DNA of 54,313 nt from Lachnospiraceae bacterium (GTDB taxonomy: Bacteria; Bacillota; Clostridia; Lachnospirales; Lachnospiraceae). Positions within the stretch are counted from its first letter, which is position 1; each line of letters begins with the position of its first letter. Under the pieces are notes generated by a model. It searched no databases and was not told the DNA's origin. It saw only the letters and a list, made by a program, of their open reading frames with translations. Positions 1 through 9,636 of the stretch are shown here, one piece after another. The stretch spans positions 1 to 54,313 of the forward strand of contig JAFUGT010000022.1 of NCBI GenBank assembly GCA_017469275.1, in the 5' to 3' direction. A program made the position numbers and the translations under genes.

Positions 1-18
1 AAATTATTGTTTATATGT

Positions 19-290
19 CTTGTATGACGGACGCATATAGCAAGTCGATATGTCAGAGTGCGTTTGACTGTTTGTCCGGAGATAAGACCTTCTAGGTGTA
101 CCGGTAAGATTATTAAAACGTCCGCGAACGGCTTCCATGCGGCATCCATGCCGCTTCTCGCCTTTCGCACCATCCATGGTGCTCATCGCTATATTACTTA
201 CGGTACACCAAGAAGGTCTAATCTCCTACCAAATGTCATACGACTCTTGACATATCCGACCTTGCTAAATGCTGTTCGTTGATATAAGAA
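19..290. repeat. Giant imperfect hairpin 1 (about 92-nt arms)
   Basis: Positions about 19-111 and 196-289 are imperfect inverted copies of each other, roughly three quarters identical when aligned by eye with few gaps. Shared words include ATATGTCA, AGACCTTCT and GGTGTACC. The spacer holds two short perfect hairpins, GCGGCATCCATGCCGC (139-154) and GCACCATCCATGGTGC (167-182). No convincing gene is present. It could be a decayed MITE-like element or a structured RNA. Confidence 0.7.
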
Positions 291-302
291 ATTACTATAA
301 TT

Positions 303-690
303 ATTTTTGCAAGTAGATTCGAAACTCTCGCTACAGTATATCCCGCTTAACGGTTTGGCTGATATGAGTAGTAAGTGGTGTATGGTATATAGTTTATATT
401 TGTATGACATTTGGGAGAAAATTAGAGTTTCTTAGTATCCCTTAGATTACATAGCGGATGACGGACATGGATGTCCGTCAGTCTCAATGGAGACAGGAGG
501 TCGACTTTGAGACGTGCCGCGGACGCATATATACAGTTGAGGGATACTTAGAAACTCTTTTTTCGGACAAACAGTCCTACAAATAAAACTTTATACCATA
601 TACCACACTGACACACACTTATAAGCCAAACGTTAAGCGTCAACAATATATAAGAGTTTCGACCACTACTTACTAAGGTAAACATTAATT
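303..690. repeat. Giant imperfect hairpin 2 (about 140-nt arms), ending at the leuS stop codon
   Basis: Positions about 303-450 pair with about 536-690. Matching blocks include TCGAAACTCT, GCTTAACG, TTTGGCT, GGTATA, TTATATTTGTA/TTTTATTTGTA and AGAGTTTCTTAGTATCCC/AGAGTTTCTAAGTATCCC. The spacer carries a perfect hairpin at 460-479 (GACGGACAT, loop GG, ATGTCCGTC). The right arm runs up to the leuS stop codon, so leuS mRNA would carry this fold as its 3' end. Arm sequences resemble those of hairpin 1, for example GTATGACATTTGG in the left arm here and, inverted, in the right arm of hairpin 1. Confidence 0.7.
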
Positions 691-3120
691 TTATTTCGCC
701 ACTATATTCACAATCTTCTTCGGAACATAGATTTCTTTAATTACATTAAGCCCATCTAGTTTGTCCGCAAGGGCTTCCTTACCTTTAGCAAGCACTGAAT
801 CCTTATCCTCATCTGCTGCGATATCAATGGTAGCCTTGGTCTTACCGTTGATCTGAACAGGTATTGTAATGGTGTTATCCTTGATAGCCTCTTTGTCGTA
901 TGAGGGCCATCCTGCTGCAAATACAGAACCATTTTCTCCAAGCTGCTCCCACAATTCCTCACCAACATGAGGCGCAAACGGAGCTATAAGTCTTACCATC
1001 GTCTTTAATGTCTCATGATCGACACCTGTTGTCTTGGTAAGGTCTACAAATTTGTTGTTATACTCCATGAAACCTGAGATAACCGTATTGAGCGAAAAAC
1101 TCTCAAGACGTGTTGTAATAACATGAGTGAGCTTATTACGAAGTTTAACAAGTTCTTCCGTCTCAGGTGCATTTTTCTCAATATTGTTCATTACCATTGT
1201 ATAGAATCTGGCAAGGAAACGATATACTCCGTCAATTCCTCTGTCATCCCAGATTGAATCAAGCTCAGGTGGTCCGATAAAGAGCTCATAAAGTCTAAGG
1301 GCATCACAACCGTAATCTCTTACCATATCATCAGGAGATACTATATTGCCAAGGGACTTGCTCATCTTAGTAGCTGCTCCCGTCTCTTTGTCACGACCGC
1401 ATATCATACCCTGATTGAACAACTTCTTGAAAGGCTCGTCAAAATCAACTACTCCGATATCATATAAGAACTTGGTGTAGAAACGTGAATAGAGCAAATG
1501 CAGTACCGCATGCTCAACACCACCGATGTACATATCAACCGGAAGGTATTTGTCAGCTTTTTCTTTATCTACTAATGCCTTATCATTTTTGTTATCTACA
1601 TAGCGCAGGAAATACCATGAAGATCCGGCCCACTGAGGCATTGTGTTAGTCTCACGTTTAGCCGGCTTGCCACACTTAGGACATGTGGTGTTGACCCATG
1701 AATCAATTGCTGCAAGCGGTGACTCACCTGTTCCTGTGGGCTCGTATTTCTCCACATCAGGCAGTAATACAGGAAGCTGATCCTCCGGTACTGCTACCGC
1801 ACCACAATCAGGACAGTGAATGATAGGAATAGGCTCACCCCAGTATCTCTGACGTGAGAATACCCAGTCACGGAGCTTATAATTAACCGTCTTCTTACCA
1901 TATCCCATCTTTTCTATCATTTCAGGAGCTTCACGCTTTAAGTCTGCCGACTCTCTTCCGTTCCACTCTCCGGAATTGATCATTGTTCCCTTGGCATCTG
2001 TATAAGCCTCTTCCATATTCTCGATTTCTTTACCATCCTCGGCAATTACCTGAATAATAGGAAGATCGAACTTCTTGGCAAATGCAAAGTCTCTGTCATC
2101 ATGAGCAGGAACACACATGATTGCTCCCGTACCGTAATCTGCAAGTACATAGTCAGATAACCAGATAGGCACCTTTGCACCATTTAACGGATTGATAGCA
2201 TAAGAACCTGTGAACACACCGGTCTTTTCCTTATCCTGCATACGATCCACATTAGACTTCATTGACGCATCATAGATATATTTGTCAACTGCTACCTTTG
2301 TCTCTTCCGTAGCAAGCTCTGCTGCTAACTTATGTTCAGGAGCAAGTACCATAAATGTTGCCCCATATAGAGTATCCGGTCTTGTGGTATATACGGTAAT
2401 CTCATCATTTCTTCCGTCAATCTTGAAATTAACCTCTGCACCGTAAGACTTACCTATCCAGTCTGTCTGCATCTTCTTAACCTTCTCAGGCCAGTCAAGC
2501 TTATCAAGATCAGCAAGAAGTCTCTCTGCATAAGCTGTAATCTTCAACATCCACTGGCGGAGATTCTTCTTTGTAACCTCGCTGTGGCAGCGCTCGCATT
2601 TACCGTCAACAACCTCTTCATTTGCAAGACCGGTCTTACAAGAAGGACACCAATTGATGGGCATCTCCTTCTCATATGCGAGTCCTTTCTCGAACATCTT
2701 GACAAATATCCATTGTGTCCACTTATAATAATTGGGATCTGTGGTATTAACCTCTCTGTCCCAGTCATATATAGCAGCAATCTCATTGATCTGCTTCTTG
2801 ATATTAGCAACATTCTCAGCCGTAGAGATAGATGGATGAATTCCATGCTTAATCGCATAATTCTCAGCAGGAAGACCAAATGCATCCCAGCCCATAGGGT
2901 GAATGAGGTAATATCCCTGCATAAGTTTGTAACGACTCCAGACATCAGAGATTACATAGCCTCTCCAGTGCCCCACATGAAGTCCGTTACCTGACGGATA
3001 TGGGAACATATCAAGACAGTAATACTTCTCCTTTTTGCCGTCATCCACATTGACAGGATTCTTTTCCCATTTTTCTTTCCACTTTCCCTCAATCAGCCTG
3101 TGATTATACGATGTTGCCAT
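691..3120 (-). CDS. leuS: Leucyl-tRNA synthetase
   Basis: This cytoplasmic class I synthetase charges tRNA-Leu with leucine. The 809-residue product has the usual length of bacterial LeuRS. The HIGH-type signature HVGH lies near residues 48-51 and the KMSKS loop (KMSKS) near residue 585. A zinc-type cysteine cluster (CPSC...CERCH) lies near 158-180, and the CP1 editing domain, with TRPDTLYGATF, lies between the two signatures. The ATG follows an AGGAGG ribosome site. A consensus promoter lies about 90 bp upstream, and no T-box leader is visible. The 3' end abuts giant hairpin 2, with no ordinary terminator between. Identity is certain. Confidence 0.98.
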   Translation of the reverse strand: MATSYNHRLIEGKWKEKWEKNPVNVDDGKKEKYYCLDMFPYPSGNGLHVGHWRGYVISDVWSRYKLMQGYYLIHPMGWDAFGLPAENYAIKHGIHPSISTAENVANIKKQINEIAAIYDWDREVNTTDPNYYKWTQWIFVKMFEKGLAYEKEMPINWCPSCKTGLANEEVVDGKCERCHSEVTKKNLRQWMLKITAYAERLLADLDKLDWPEKVKKMQTDWIGKSYGAEVNFKIDGRNDEITVYTTRPDTLYGATFMVLAPEHKLAAELATEETKVAVDKYIYDASMKSNVDRMQDKEKTGVFTGSYAINPLNGAKVPIWLSDYVLADYGTGAIMCVPAHDDRDFAFAKKFDLPIIQVIAEDGKEIENMEEAYTDAKGTMINSGEWNGRESADLKREAPEMIEKMGYGKKTVNYKLRDWVFSRQRYWGEPIPIIHCPDCGAVAVPEDQLPVLLPDVEKYEPTGTGESPLAAIDSWVNTTCPKCGKPAKRETNTMPQWAGSSWYFLRYVDNKNDKALVDKEKADKYLPVDMYIGGVEHAVLHLLYSRFYTKFLYDIGVVDFDEPFKKLFNQGMICGRDKETGAATKMSKSLGNIVSPDDMVRDYGCDALRLYELFIGPPELDSIWDDRGIDGVYRFLARFYTMVMNNIEKNAPETEELVKLRNKLTHVITTRLESFSLNTVISGFMEYNNKFVDLTKTTGVDHETLKTMVRLIAPFAPHVGEELWEQLGENGSVFAAGWPSYDKEAIKDNTITIPVQINGKTKATIDIAADEDKDSVLAKGKEALADKLDGLNVIKEIYVPKKIVNIVAK

Positions 3121-3205
3121 TTTCAGGTCCTCCTTATAATTAACTATTTGTTATTATTCACTTATTGTTATCAAACTAATCCTGTTAAAATACCTTAACT
3201 TCAAC

Positions 3206-3234
3206 ATTTTACCTATACAGTAAGGTTTTGTCAA
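3206..3234 (-). promoter_or_regulatory. SigA-type promoter for leuS
   Basis: On the minus strand TTGACA (3229-3234) and TAAAAT (3206-3211) are separated by 17 bp. The promoter lies upstream of leuS and downstream of the diguanylate cyclase terminator. Confidence 0.75.
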
Positions 3235-3275
3235 GTATGGGGAATGTAGCATCTGCAAAAAATGATACATACTTG

Positions 3276-3305
3276 GAAAAAGCGCCTACATTTCTGCAAG
3301 CGCTT
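3276..3305 (-). terminator. Rho-independent terminator of the diguanylate cyclase gene
   Basis: On the minus strand AAGCGC and GCGCTT pair around a TGCA/GAAA/TGTA inner stem-loop, followed by a run of T. It lies about 75 bp after the stop codon of the GGDEF gene. Confidence 0.75.
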
Positions 3306-3378
3306 AAAAATATATAAATTGAATACTGTTTTCCGGAACAACCCTACCTAACATTTCGATAACATTTTGAGTCATTTC

Positions 3379-5229
3379 TTAACTTTCAGTCCCTTCAAAG
3401 GTCACATAGTTACCTTCATGCTTCTTACTTATGTAGGTTCCATGATCGGCGCGTTTGTAGAGCTCATCAAAGGAATAATCATCTCCCGGCTTATAGAAGG
3501 CAACGCCCATGCTTATGCATATCTTGCGGTCCTTAAGTTCCGGAATCTTAATCAGGTTAATATTATCAAAAAATCTGTCGATGATCTGTTGTCCCACCGT
3601 CTCATTAAGTACCGTAGGCGCATACGCTGCAAACTCATCTCCACCAAGCCTTAACACAATATCATTATCTCTGAAAGATTTCTTGAGACAATTAGCAATC
3701 TCGATAAGCACCTTATCACCAACGCCATGACCGTAATTATCATTGATAGACTTGAACTTATCAGCATCCATAAGACAGAACATTCCTGTTCTTCCGCTGT
3801 CAAGCATCTCTCTGATCTTCGCTTCACCACCGCCACGGTTAAGAATTCCGGTCATTCGGTCTGTCTCTGACAACATCTGCAGATTGTCACGCTGGCGCTT
3901 CTCCTCATCTATGACCTCAACCATCCACAATACTCTGTGAATAGTTCCGTCATCGTTCTTATCCACTGTTATGAATCGTCCACGACACCACTGATTGTCT
4001 ACATTCAAAAACTCAATTGCTATTGTCTTAACATTCTCAAGACGTTTATCCAATGTTGAGAAATCCAGAAACTGTGCCACATTCCTCTTAGAAAGGTCTG
4101 CTGTACGCATATCCATTATAAGTTTTAAGGTATCCATTGCGTGTTCATGTCCGTTTTTCAACAGACTTCTGATCTGCTCATTACTGATTATCTCCTCAAA
4201 GGTATCGATATTGAGATCCAGCAGATGTGCCGTCTTATATATTCCGGAGATAGACTTTAACTGGATATTGAGATGTTCCGTCTCGTCTCTCCTCCTGTTA
4301 AGTTTTGTAAAGAATACTGTGATAATCCCTAAGAATATCAGCAGTACAAAGAAGAACAGGAAGTAAATGATCTTCAGCGGACCATATAATGCGTTCTCAT
4401 TAAGTACCGAAACAGCATACCAGTCACTACCGATAGTAGAAGCAAACACAACGTATTTCATTCCGTTATACTGTACCTCAAAGTTCTTCTCTCCCGAAAC
4501 AATGACCTTTTCAGCTACCAGATTACCCAGAGTGCCGGAATCGTTAAGGTAGGACAAACCTCTCTTGGATGGGGATGAGTGCGCTACCACAACACCTTTA
4601 CTATCTAATACCAGTGCATAGTCACCGCTTCCGTTTTCCACCTGCTCCACCATAAGGTTCTGGAGATCATCAAGTCCTACATCTATGGATACAACGCTCT
4701 TGTTATCGTTAAGCATTCTACTGATAGACATGACCATGTTGCCTGTCTGTTGATCAAGATAAGGTGAAACCAGAGCAATCTCACCCTTTGCAGCTGCTGC
4801 ATCGATATACCACTGTCTCTCTTCCGGAACGTAATCAGCTCCCGGAACCCAGTTATCTCCATCAAGGTATTCACCATTTACCACACCGTAAACACCTGTA
4901 CTGTCATTGTCAAACTCTATTCTGCAGACGCCGGTCTGTTCAACGAAGTATTTCTGAATCTTCTCATTCGATTCACCCTCAAGAATCATGTTGTCTGTTT
5001 TGTATGCTGTAAACTTAACCGCATCAACGCTCTTGATCAGAAAATTATTGATCTCGTCAGCAACTTCTGCAACAGCATGCTGACCCGATTCAATTATATT
5101 CTTCTTAGTACTGCGAAACAAAATATAGAAATTCAAAAAGAGCAATACAGTAAAAATACACAGTGTAATTATGAATGTGCGAAGAGTATTCTTTGATGTC
5201 TCAAGACCATTACCAAAATAATCGAACAA
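3379..5229 (-). CDS. Membrane diguanylate cyclase with extracellular Cache sensor
   Basis: This protein makes the second messenger c-di-GMP from GTP under control of an outside signal. A first membrane segment (about residues 18-38) is followed by a long extracellular Cache-like sensor (about 40-285) and a second membrane segment (about 288-310). A PAS-like region (about 340-440) and a C-terminal GGDEF domain come next. The active-site motif GGDEF is intact near residue 530. An RxxD inhibitory site (RDND) lies five residues before it, so product inhibition is likely. The start is TTG, chosen because GGAGG sits 8 bp upstream. The gene has its own promoter and terminator. The ligand is unknown. 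Confidence 0.93.
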   Translation of the reverse strand: MFDYFGNGLETSKNTLRTFIITLCIFTVLLFLNFYILFRSTKKNIIESGQHAVAEVADEINNFLIKSVDAVKFTAYKTDNMILEGESNEKIQKYFVEQTGVCRIEFDNDSTGVYGVVNGEYLDGDNWVPGADYVPEERQWYIDAAAAKGEIALVSPYLDQQTGNMVMSISRMLNDNKSVVSIDVGLDDLQNLMVEQVENGSGDYALVLDSKGVVVAHSSPSKRGLSYLNDSGTLGNLVAEKVIVSGEKNFEVQYNGMKYVVFASTIGSDWYAVSVLNENALYGPLKIIYFLFFFVLLIFLGIITVFFTKLNRRRDETEHLNIQLKSISGIYKTAHLLDLNIDTFEEIISNEQIRSLLKNGHEHAMDTLKLIMDMRTADLSKRNVAQFLDFSTLDKRLENVKTIAIEFLNVDNQWCRGRFITVDKNDDGTIHRVLWMVEVIDEEKRQRDNLQMLSETDRMTGILNRGGGEAKIREMLDSGRTGMFCLMDADKFKSINDNYGHGVGDKVLIEIANCLKKSFRDNDIVLRLGGDEFAAYAPTVLNETVGQQIIDRFFDNINLIKIPELKDRKICISMGVAFYKPGDDYSFDELYKRADHGTYISKKHEGNYVTFEGTES

Positions 5230-5280
5230 TTCAGTTTCCTCCTAATGCATAATCAAACAAAACAAAACATATACAGAGGA

Positions 5281-5309
5281 ATTATACCACCTTTATCGAA
5301 GATATACAA
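5281..5309 (-). promoter_or_regulatory. Promoter of the diguanylate cyclase gene
   Basis: The minus strand reads TTGTAT (5304-5309), a 17-bp spacer, then TATAAT (5281-5286), about 50 bp upstream of the TTG start. Confidence 0.7.
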
Positions 5310-5423
5310 GATAATGTGTTATTATTTTTTCAAATGTACAAAATGTATCATTATATTGTATTTTTGCAGTACTTATATACGACAATGAAGAAAGTTTCTT
5401 ATATATCGAATAATTTATGATTA

Positions 5424-6785
5424 TCAATCGGTAATTTTGGCATTATCATTAATGCTTTTCATATAACGCATATAGTCCCATAGCACCATCAGAGCACAGA
5501 CACACCATATTACAGGTTCGAGAATACACACACCAAAATATCCGAGTTTTCGTGTGATTATCCCCACAGCACCGAATTTGAAGATAAGCTCTACCACGCT
5601 TCCCATAATAGGGACAAGCTTTCTCGATAATCCCTGCAGGGAGCTTCGAAGCACCAGCAATACACTCAGTATCATGAAAAAGGAAATGTTAATCCTGATA
5701 TATTGATTGGCAGTATCCATAACAAAAGAATTACCCGTACCACTAATAAGGTAAATGAGCTGTCTCCCGAACAGGAACACGACAAATGCAGCGAACAAAC
5801 TCCATACCCAATCTATCATTATACATCTAAGTATTCCCTTCTTAATCCTGTCGGTCTTGCCTGCTCCTAAGTTCTGACTTGCAAAAGTAGATGCAGCAAT
5901 ACTGATGGAACTTAACGGAAGCATGAAAATCTCATCTACTTTTCTTGCGGTTATATGAGCAGCTATTATATCGCTTCCCAATGAATTAACCGCACTTTGA
6001 AGTGCTACGGAGCCTATTGATACCACAACGATCATCAGCCCCATCGACATTCCGAGTGAAGATAATTCCGTTATCAGTTCTTTATCCCACTTAAGCTCAT
6101 TGAAAGATAATACCAGCACTCTGTATTTTTTACAGATACATACTACACACAGCACCACTGATATGACCTGTGCTATCACAGTGGCTATTGCGGCACCATT
6201 TATACCCATATTCAGATACTTGACAAAAAGAATGTCCAGCGCCACATTGATGGCAGATGCAAGAATAAGAAAATACAGAGGGGTGCGGCTGTTACCGATT
6301 GCACGCATCATGGCAGCAAACATGTTGTAAAAGCATGTTACAATTGCACCACCCAAAACTATACGAAGATACATCTGTGTCTCACCGATTATATCCTCCG
6401 GGGTTTTAAGAGCAACAAGTATGGGATGGAGAAATACCAGGCTAAGTATTGTCAAAGTAACTGCCACGATTGTAGATAACGCATAGGTCCATGCAACTGT
6501 TCTTCTAAGTCCCTTCTCATCCTTTGCCCCAAAATATCTGGCGATTATTACCGCAAAACCATTGGTTATCCCATGCGCAAAGCCTATTACAAGGCTGTAT
6601 AAAGATGCCGAAGCCCCGATAGCAGCAAGAGCATGGTCACCAAGAACATGTCCGATTATTGCTGTGTCTGCCACATTATAGAACTGTTGAAATACATTGC
6701 CTATAAATAGTGGTATTGCAAAAAGAATTATTGATTTTGTAATTTTACCTTCAGTTAAACTATTAGAATTCATAATATTATCCAA
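5424..6785 (-). CDS. MATE family multidrug/cation efflux transporter
   Basis: This is an integral membrane antiporter of the MATE family, which exports drugs or metabolites using a sodium or proton gradient. The 453-residue product has about twelve hydrophobic segments in two six-helix halves, the usual size of the family. The N-terminal stretch GNVFQQFYNVADTAIIGH and the later ALAAIGA are typical MATE motifs. The start is uncertain: TTG at 6785 and ATG at 6773 are both possible and neither has a strong ribosome site. It reads as a single gene. The substrate cannot be told from sequence. Confidence 0.93.
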   Translation of the reverse strand: MDNIMNSNSLTEGKITKSIILFAIPLFIGNVFQQFYNVADTAIIGHVLGDHALAAIGASASLYSLVIGFAHGITNGFAVIIARYFGAKDEKGLRRTVAWTYALSTIVAVTLTILSLVFLHPILVALKTPEDIIGETQMYLRIVLGGAIVTCFYNMFAAMMRAIGNSRTPLYFLILASAINVALDILFVKYLNMGINGAAIATVIAQVISVVLCVVCICKKYRVLVLSFNELKWDKELITELSSLGMSMGLMIVVVSIGSVALQSAVNSLGSDIIAAHITARKVDEIFMLPLSSISIAASTFASQNLGAGKTDRIKKGILRCIMIDWVWSLFAAFVVFLFGRQLIYLISGTGNSFVMDTANQYIRINISFFMILSVLLVLRSSLQGLSRKLVPIMGSVVELIFKFGAVGIITRKLGYFGVCILEPVIWCVCALMVLWDYMRYMKSINDNAKITD

Positions 6786-6841
6786 TCTTCAGATATACTG
6801 ATATAATGAGAATATCGCAAAAATCCTCTTTAAAACACAAA

Positions 6842-6876
6842 CTGCATGATTTCGAAACAGCTTCAAAATCATGCAG
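6842..6876 (-). terminator. Terminator after the L,D-transpeptidase gene
   Basis: The inverted repeat CTGCATGATTT/AAATCATGCAG, on the minus strand, is followed by TTTGTGTTTT, 16 bp after the stop codon at 6893. Confidence 0.75.
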
Positions 6877-6892
6877 CAACTTTCAGTAACTA

Positions 6893-8107
6893 TTACTTAA
6901 ATGCAGGGTCTGTAGGATCCCAGGTATGATCAGCATTAAGTTTAGCAGCTTTAGGTTTGTCAAAAGGTCCCGGATTCTTTTTGTTATTATATATATAAAC
7001 CTTTGTACCAACCTTACAGTTATCGTATATCCACTTACAATCTCCCGCCGTCATTCTTATACAACCGTGGGAAGCCATAGTTCCCAACTTATTGTAAGCA
7101 CTGACGCTAAGTGATTTGTTATCTCTTTCACTGTTATAATACACTGAATGGAACAGTATATCCGTTGTAAGATGCATACACCACTGTCCCCAACATGGTC
7201 CCATCAACTCATGCCAACGAAGCTTGTCTTTGATAGTAAATGTTCCCTTAGGCGTATCATGTCCTGCCGAACATACAAAGGCAACAACCGGTATCGTATA
7301 ACCTTTGAGTCCGTCCTTTGCATATACTGTGACACAACTGCCTGTCCTGTTGACACGTATATAATATGATTTCTTCTGTTTCTTGGAAAGTTTCTTTCTC
7401 ACATCCTGAACAAGCTGTGCTTTTTTGTTGAAATAGTACTTATACTTACCTACATATTTCCAACCTACCACACCTTCATATGTCTTCTTATCAAAGTAGT
7501 ATCTATTGTTCTTGCTGTCACGATACCAGCCCTTAATCAAAGAGAAATCCTCTCCCATTAAGAAGTACTTACCATCAACTTTGTTGATTCCTTCTTTCTC
7601 TACTCTGGCTCCGGTCTTCTTCTGAAAATAGAATCTGCTCTCGCTCTCCTCATCCTCTACTACTCCGGTCAGCACATAATTGTCATCATCAAAATAATAT
7701 GTCTTACTTCCGATAGTCTGAAGACCTGTCTTGGTATATAATTTTCCTTTTTTAGTGAAATAATAGCGTTTTCCCTTAATTACATGCCATCCTGTAACTT
7801 TCTTGCCATCCACAATGTAGCTTGTCTTACTATTATCCCACTTGCCGCCCTCTGTCTCATTAACTTCCGTAGTTTCTTCAGTGGACGGTGTAGCTGTTAT
7901 GGAATCCTTATTATCTTTTGAAGTAGTTTTCTCCTCCGTCTTTTCTGTAGCCGTCTTCTTTTCTGTAGTCGCTTCGGTGGTCGTGGTATCTGCTGTAACC
8001 GGCTTTGCATCAATTGTAATCTCTTTTGCATTTATGTTAAATGATGACAAAGTCAAACCAATCAACAATCCGTTCAACAACATGATACCTTTAATACTTC
8101 TTCTCAT
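6893..8107 (-). CDS. Secreted L,D-transpeptidase (YkuD) with wall-binding repeats
   Basis: This extracellular enzyme should form 3-3 cross-links in peptidoglycan or attach proteins to it. The order is a signal peptide, a Thr/Glu-rich linker, about five choline-binding-type repeats (YYF...G...TG) and a C-terminal YkuD catalytic domain. The catalytic motif SHGCIRM is intact, with the nucleophilic Cys near residue 349. The start is placed at 8107 because GGAGG sits 7 bp upstream and the signal peptide MRRSIKGIMLL begins there; an in-frame ATG at 8146 would add 13 residues. A consensus promoter lies just upstream. The same type of wall-binding repeat occurs in the transglutaminase-like protein nearby. 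Confidence 0.92.
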   Translation of the reverse strand: MRRSIKGIMLLNGLLIGLTLSSFNINAKEITIDAKPVTADTTTTEATTEKKTATEKTEEKTTSKDNKDSITATPSTEETTEVNETEGGKWDNSKTSYIVDGKKVTGWHVIKGKRYYFTKKGKLYTKTGLQTIGSKTYYFDDDNYVLTGVVEDEESESRFYFQKKTGARVEKEGINKVDGKYFLMGEDFSLIKGWYRDSKNNRYYFDKKTYEGVVGWKYVGKYKYYFNKKAQLVQDVRKKLSKKQKKSYYIRVNRTGSCVTVYAKDGLKGYTIPVVAFVCSAGHDTPKGTFTIKDKLRWHELMGPCWGQWCMHLTTDILFHSVYYNSERDNKSLSVSAYNKLGTMASHGCIRMTAGDCKWIYDNCKVGTKVYIYNNKKNPGPFDKPKAAKLNADHTWDPTDPAFK

Positions 8108-8158
8108 TATTATGCCTCCAAACATAAATAAAACAATTGTTTTCAATTAATCCTACAC

Positions 8159-8187
8159 ATTATAGTCTTTGAAAAAATCATTTTCAA
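8159..8187 (-). promoter_or_regulatory. Promoter of the L,D-transpeptidase gene
   Basis: The minus strand reads TTGAAA (8182-8187), 17 bp, TATAAT (8159-8164), about 50 bp upstream of the chosen ATG. Confidence 0.75.
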
Positions 8188-8226
8188 GTCTTTTTATCCA
8201 TTTTACATAAAATTGGTAGATTTGCA

Positions 8227-9558
8227 CTATTTTTTGATTTTTATCTTCTTAACTGCACAATATTTACCAAACACCTTGCCTGTTCCGGCTTTTTTATATG
8301 CGCGCAACTTTACATAATATGTCTTTTTCTTTTTAAGTTTTTTGAGCGTGCATGTAGTATTAGTAACAGTTTTTTTCTTAGCTTTCTTGAATTTCTTATT
8401 AGTTGCATATGCAACCTGATATCCGCCTGCATCTAATGAAGCATTCCATTTGATTACCATTTTCCTGCTCTTCGCATTTTTAAGCTTCAATCCTGTAACT
8501 TTAGCGGGAGCCGGAACACTTGCCATTCCGTTACGCTTCTTATACTGTGAAAACACCCACTTTCCTGCCTTGGAAAGATCGGAACTGCCCCATCCGCTCT
8601 TTTTCGAAGTACCTGATTTCAAAAGTGCCGAAGACTCATCCTTATTGCTGAGACTCCAGGCAAAATAACTGATGCCGTTTTCATCCAAAAGATTTAACCA
8701 CTTGTTCGCTTCACCTGTATCTATGTTGCCGGCACCACTGGCTTCAGAAAGACCGTATTCTGTGACCATTACCGGAAGTCCCTTGCTGATGGCTGTCTTT
8801 AACTTGTCTCTATAGCTGTCTTTGTGGGTAGCCGCATAAAAATGCAGAGTGTACATTACATTGTCAAAGGATAGCGGGTTTTCCGCCGCCACATCCACAT
8901 CCTGAGACCAGGTAGGAGTTCCCACTATTATCACCGCATCCGGATCGTTTTTCCTGATAACAGGTATTACTTCCTTAGCATACTTTGTGATATCGGACCA
9001 GCTTGTTCCGCCGTTCGGTTCATTACATATCTCATATAACACATTGTCATTAGATGAGTACTTTGACGACATCTCCTTAAAAAATGCCTTGGCTTCCTTC
9101 TTATATTTGTTAGGATTCTGATCATTTAACACATGCCAGTCTATAATGACATACATGTCGAGCTCCGTAGCCGCCTTAACTCCGGTATCAATTCTGTCCT
9201 TCAGTGTCTTTCTTACCGTATCCTGTGATTCTCCGGCACCGGCCTTGTCACAGTAGCCATAATATTCAGTGGTGTACATGGCAAGTCTTACTGCATTTAC
9301 ACCATAATTATCCTTAAGTGTGCTGAATGCTTCCCTGGAAATATACGGATACCCAACATCCCAGTTGATACCGTGTGTACTTACGCCGCGAAGAACCGCA
9401 TTTTCTCCGGTCTTGGAACTCACAAGCTTTGTACCTGATACTTTTAATGCACCATAATCGCTTACACCTGAAGCATCAGCTTTAATTGAACCGGTCATAG
9501 CTATGGCAATAACCAGCATACATGTTATAATTATATCTCTCATTAGTTTTTTGCACAT
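8227..9558 (-). CDS. Secreted GH5 endoglucanase (cellulase) with C-terminal FN3 domain
   Basis: This enzyme should hydrolyse internal beta-1,4 bonds of cellulose or related glucans outside the cell. It has a signal peptide (about residues 1-30) and a GH5 catalytic barrel (about 40-340) of the subfamily GH5_2 type. A lysine-rich C-terminal fibronectin type III-like domain covers about 350-443. The acid/base Glu lies in YEICNEPNGG near residue 181 and the nucleophile in VTEYGLSEASG near residue 269; FAWSLSNKDESSA follows as in GH5_2 enzymes. The ATG has GAGG 9 bp upstream. A TTGACA (9614-9619) lies upstream but its -10 is weak. There is no wall anchor, so it is probably released. Confidence 0.93.
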   Translation of the reverse strand: MCKKLMRDIIITCMLVIAIAMTGSIKADASGVSDYGALKVSGTKLVSSKTGENAVLRGVSTHGINWDVGYPYISREAFSTLKDNYGVNAVRLAMYTTEYYGYCDKAGAGESQDTVRKTLKDRIDTGVKAATELDMYVIIDWHVLNDQNPNKYKKEAKAFFKEMSSKYSSNDNVLYEICNEPNGGTSWSDITKYAKEVIPVIRKNDPDAVIIVGTPTWSQDVDVAAENPLSFDNVMYTLHFYAATHKDSYRDKLKTAISKGLPVMVTEYGLSEASGAGNIDTGEANKWLNLLDENGISYFAWSLSNKDESSALLKSGTSKKSGWGSSDLSKAGKWVFSQYKKRNGMASVPAPAKVTGLKLKNAKSRKMVIKWNASLDAGGYQVAYATNKKFKKAKKKTVTNTTCTLKKLKKKKTYYVKLRAYKKAGTGKVFGKYCAVKKIKIKK

Positions 9559-9636
9559 ATCACAATTCCTCTTTTTGTTCGTCTATTTTTCTTATCTATA
9601 TTAATGATGTTGGTGTCAAAAGGTATTTTGCCCTCA

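Noticed and set aside
4-410. Open frames of 60-74 codons on both strands in the left non-coding region
   Set aside because: They lie in the inverted arms of the giant hairpins, lack ribosome sites and have no protein-like composition.
3121-3260. A T-box leader for leuS
   Set aside because: No T-box sequence or specifier stem; a plain promoter with a short leader is present.
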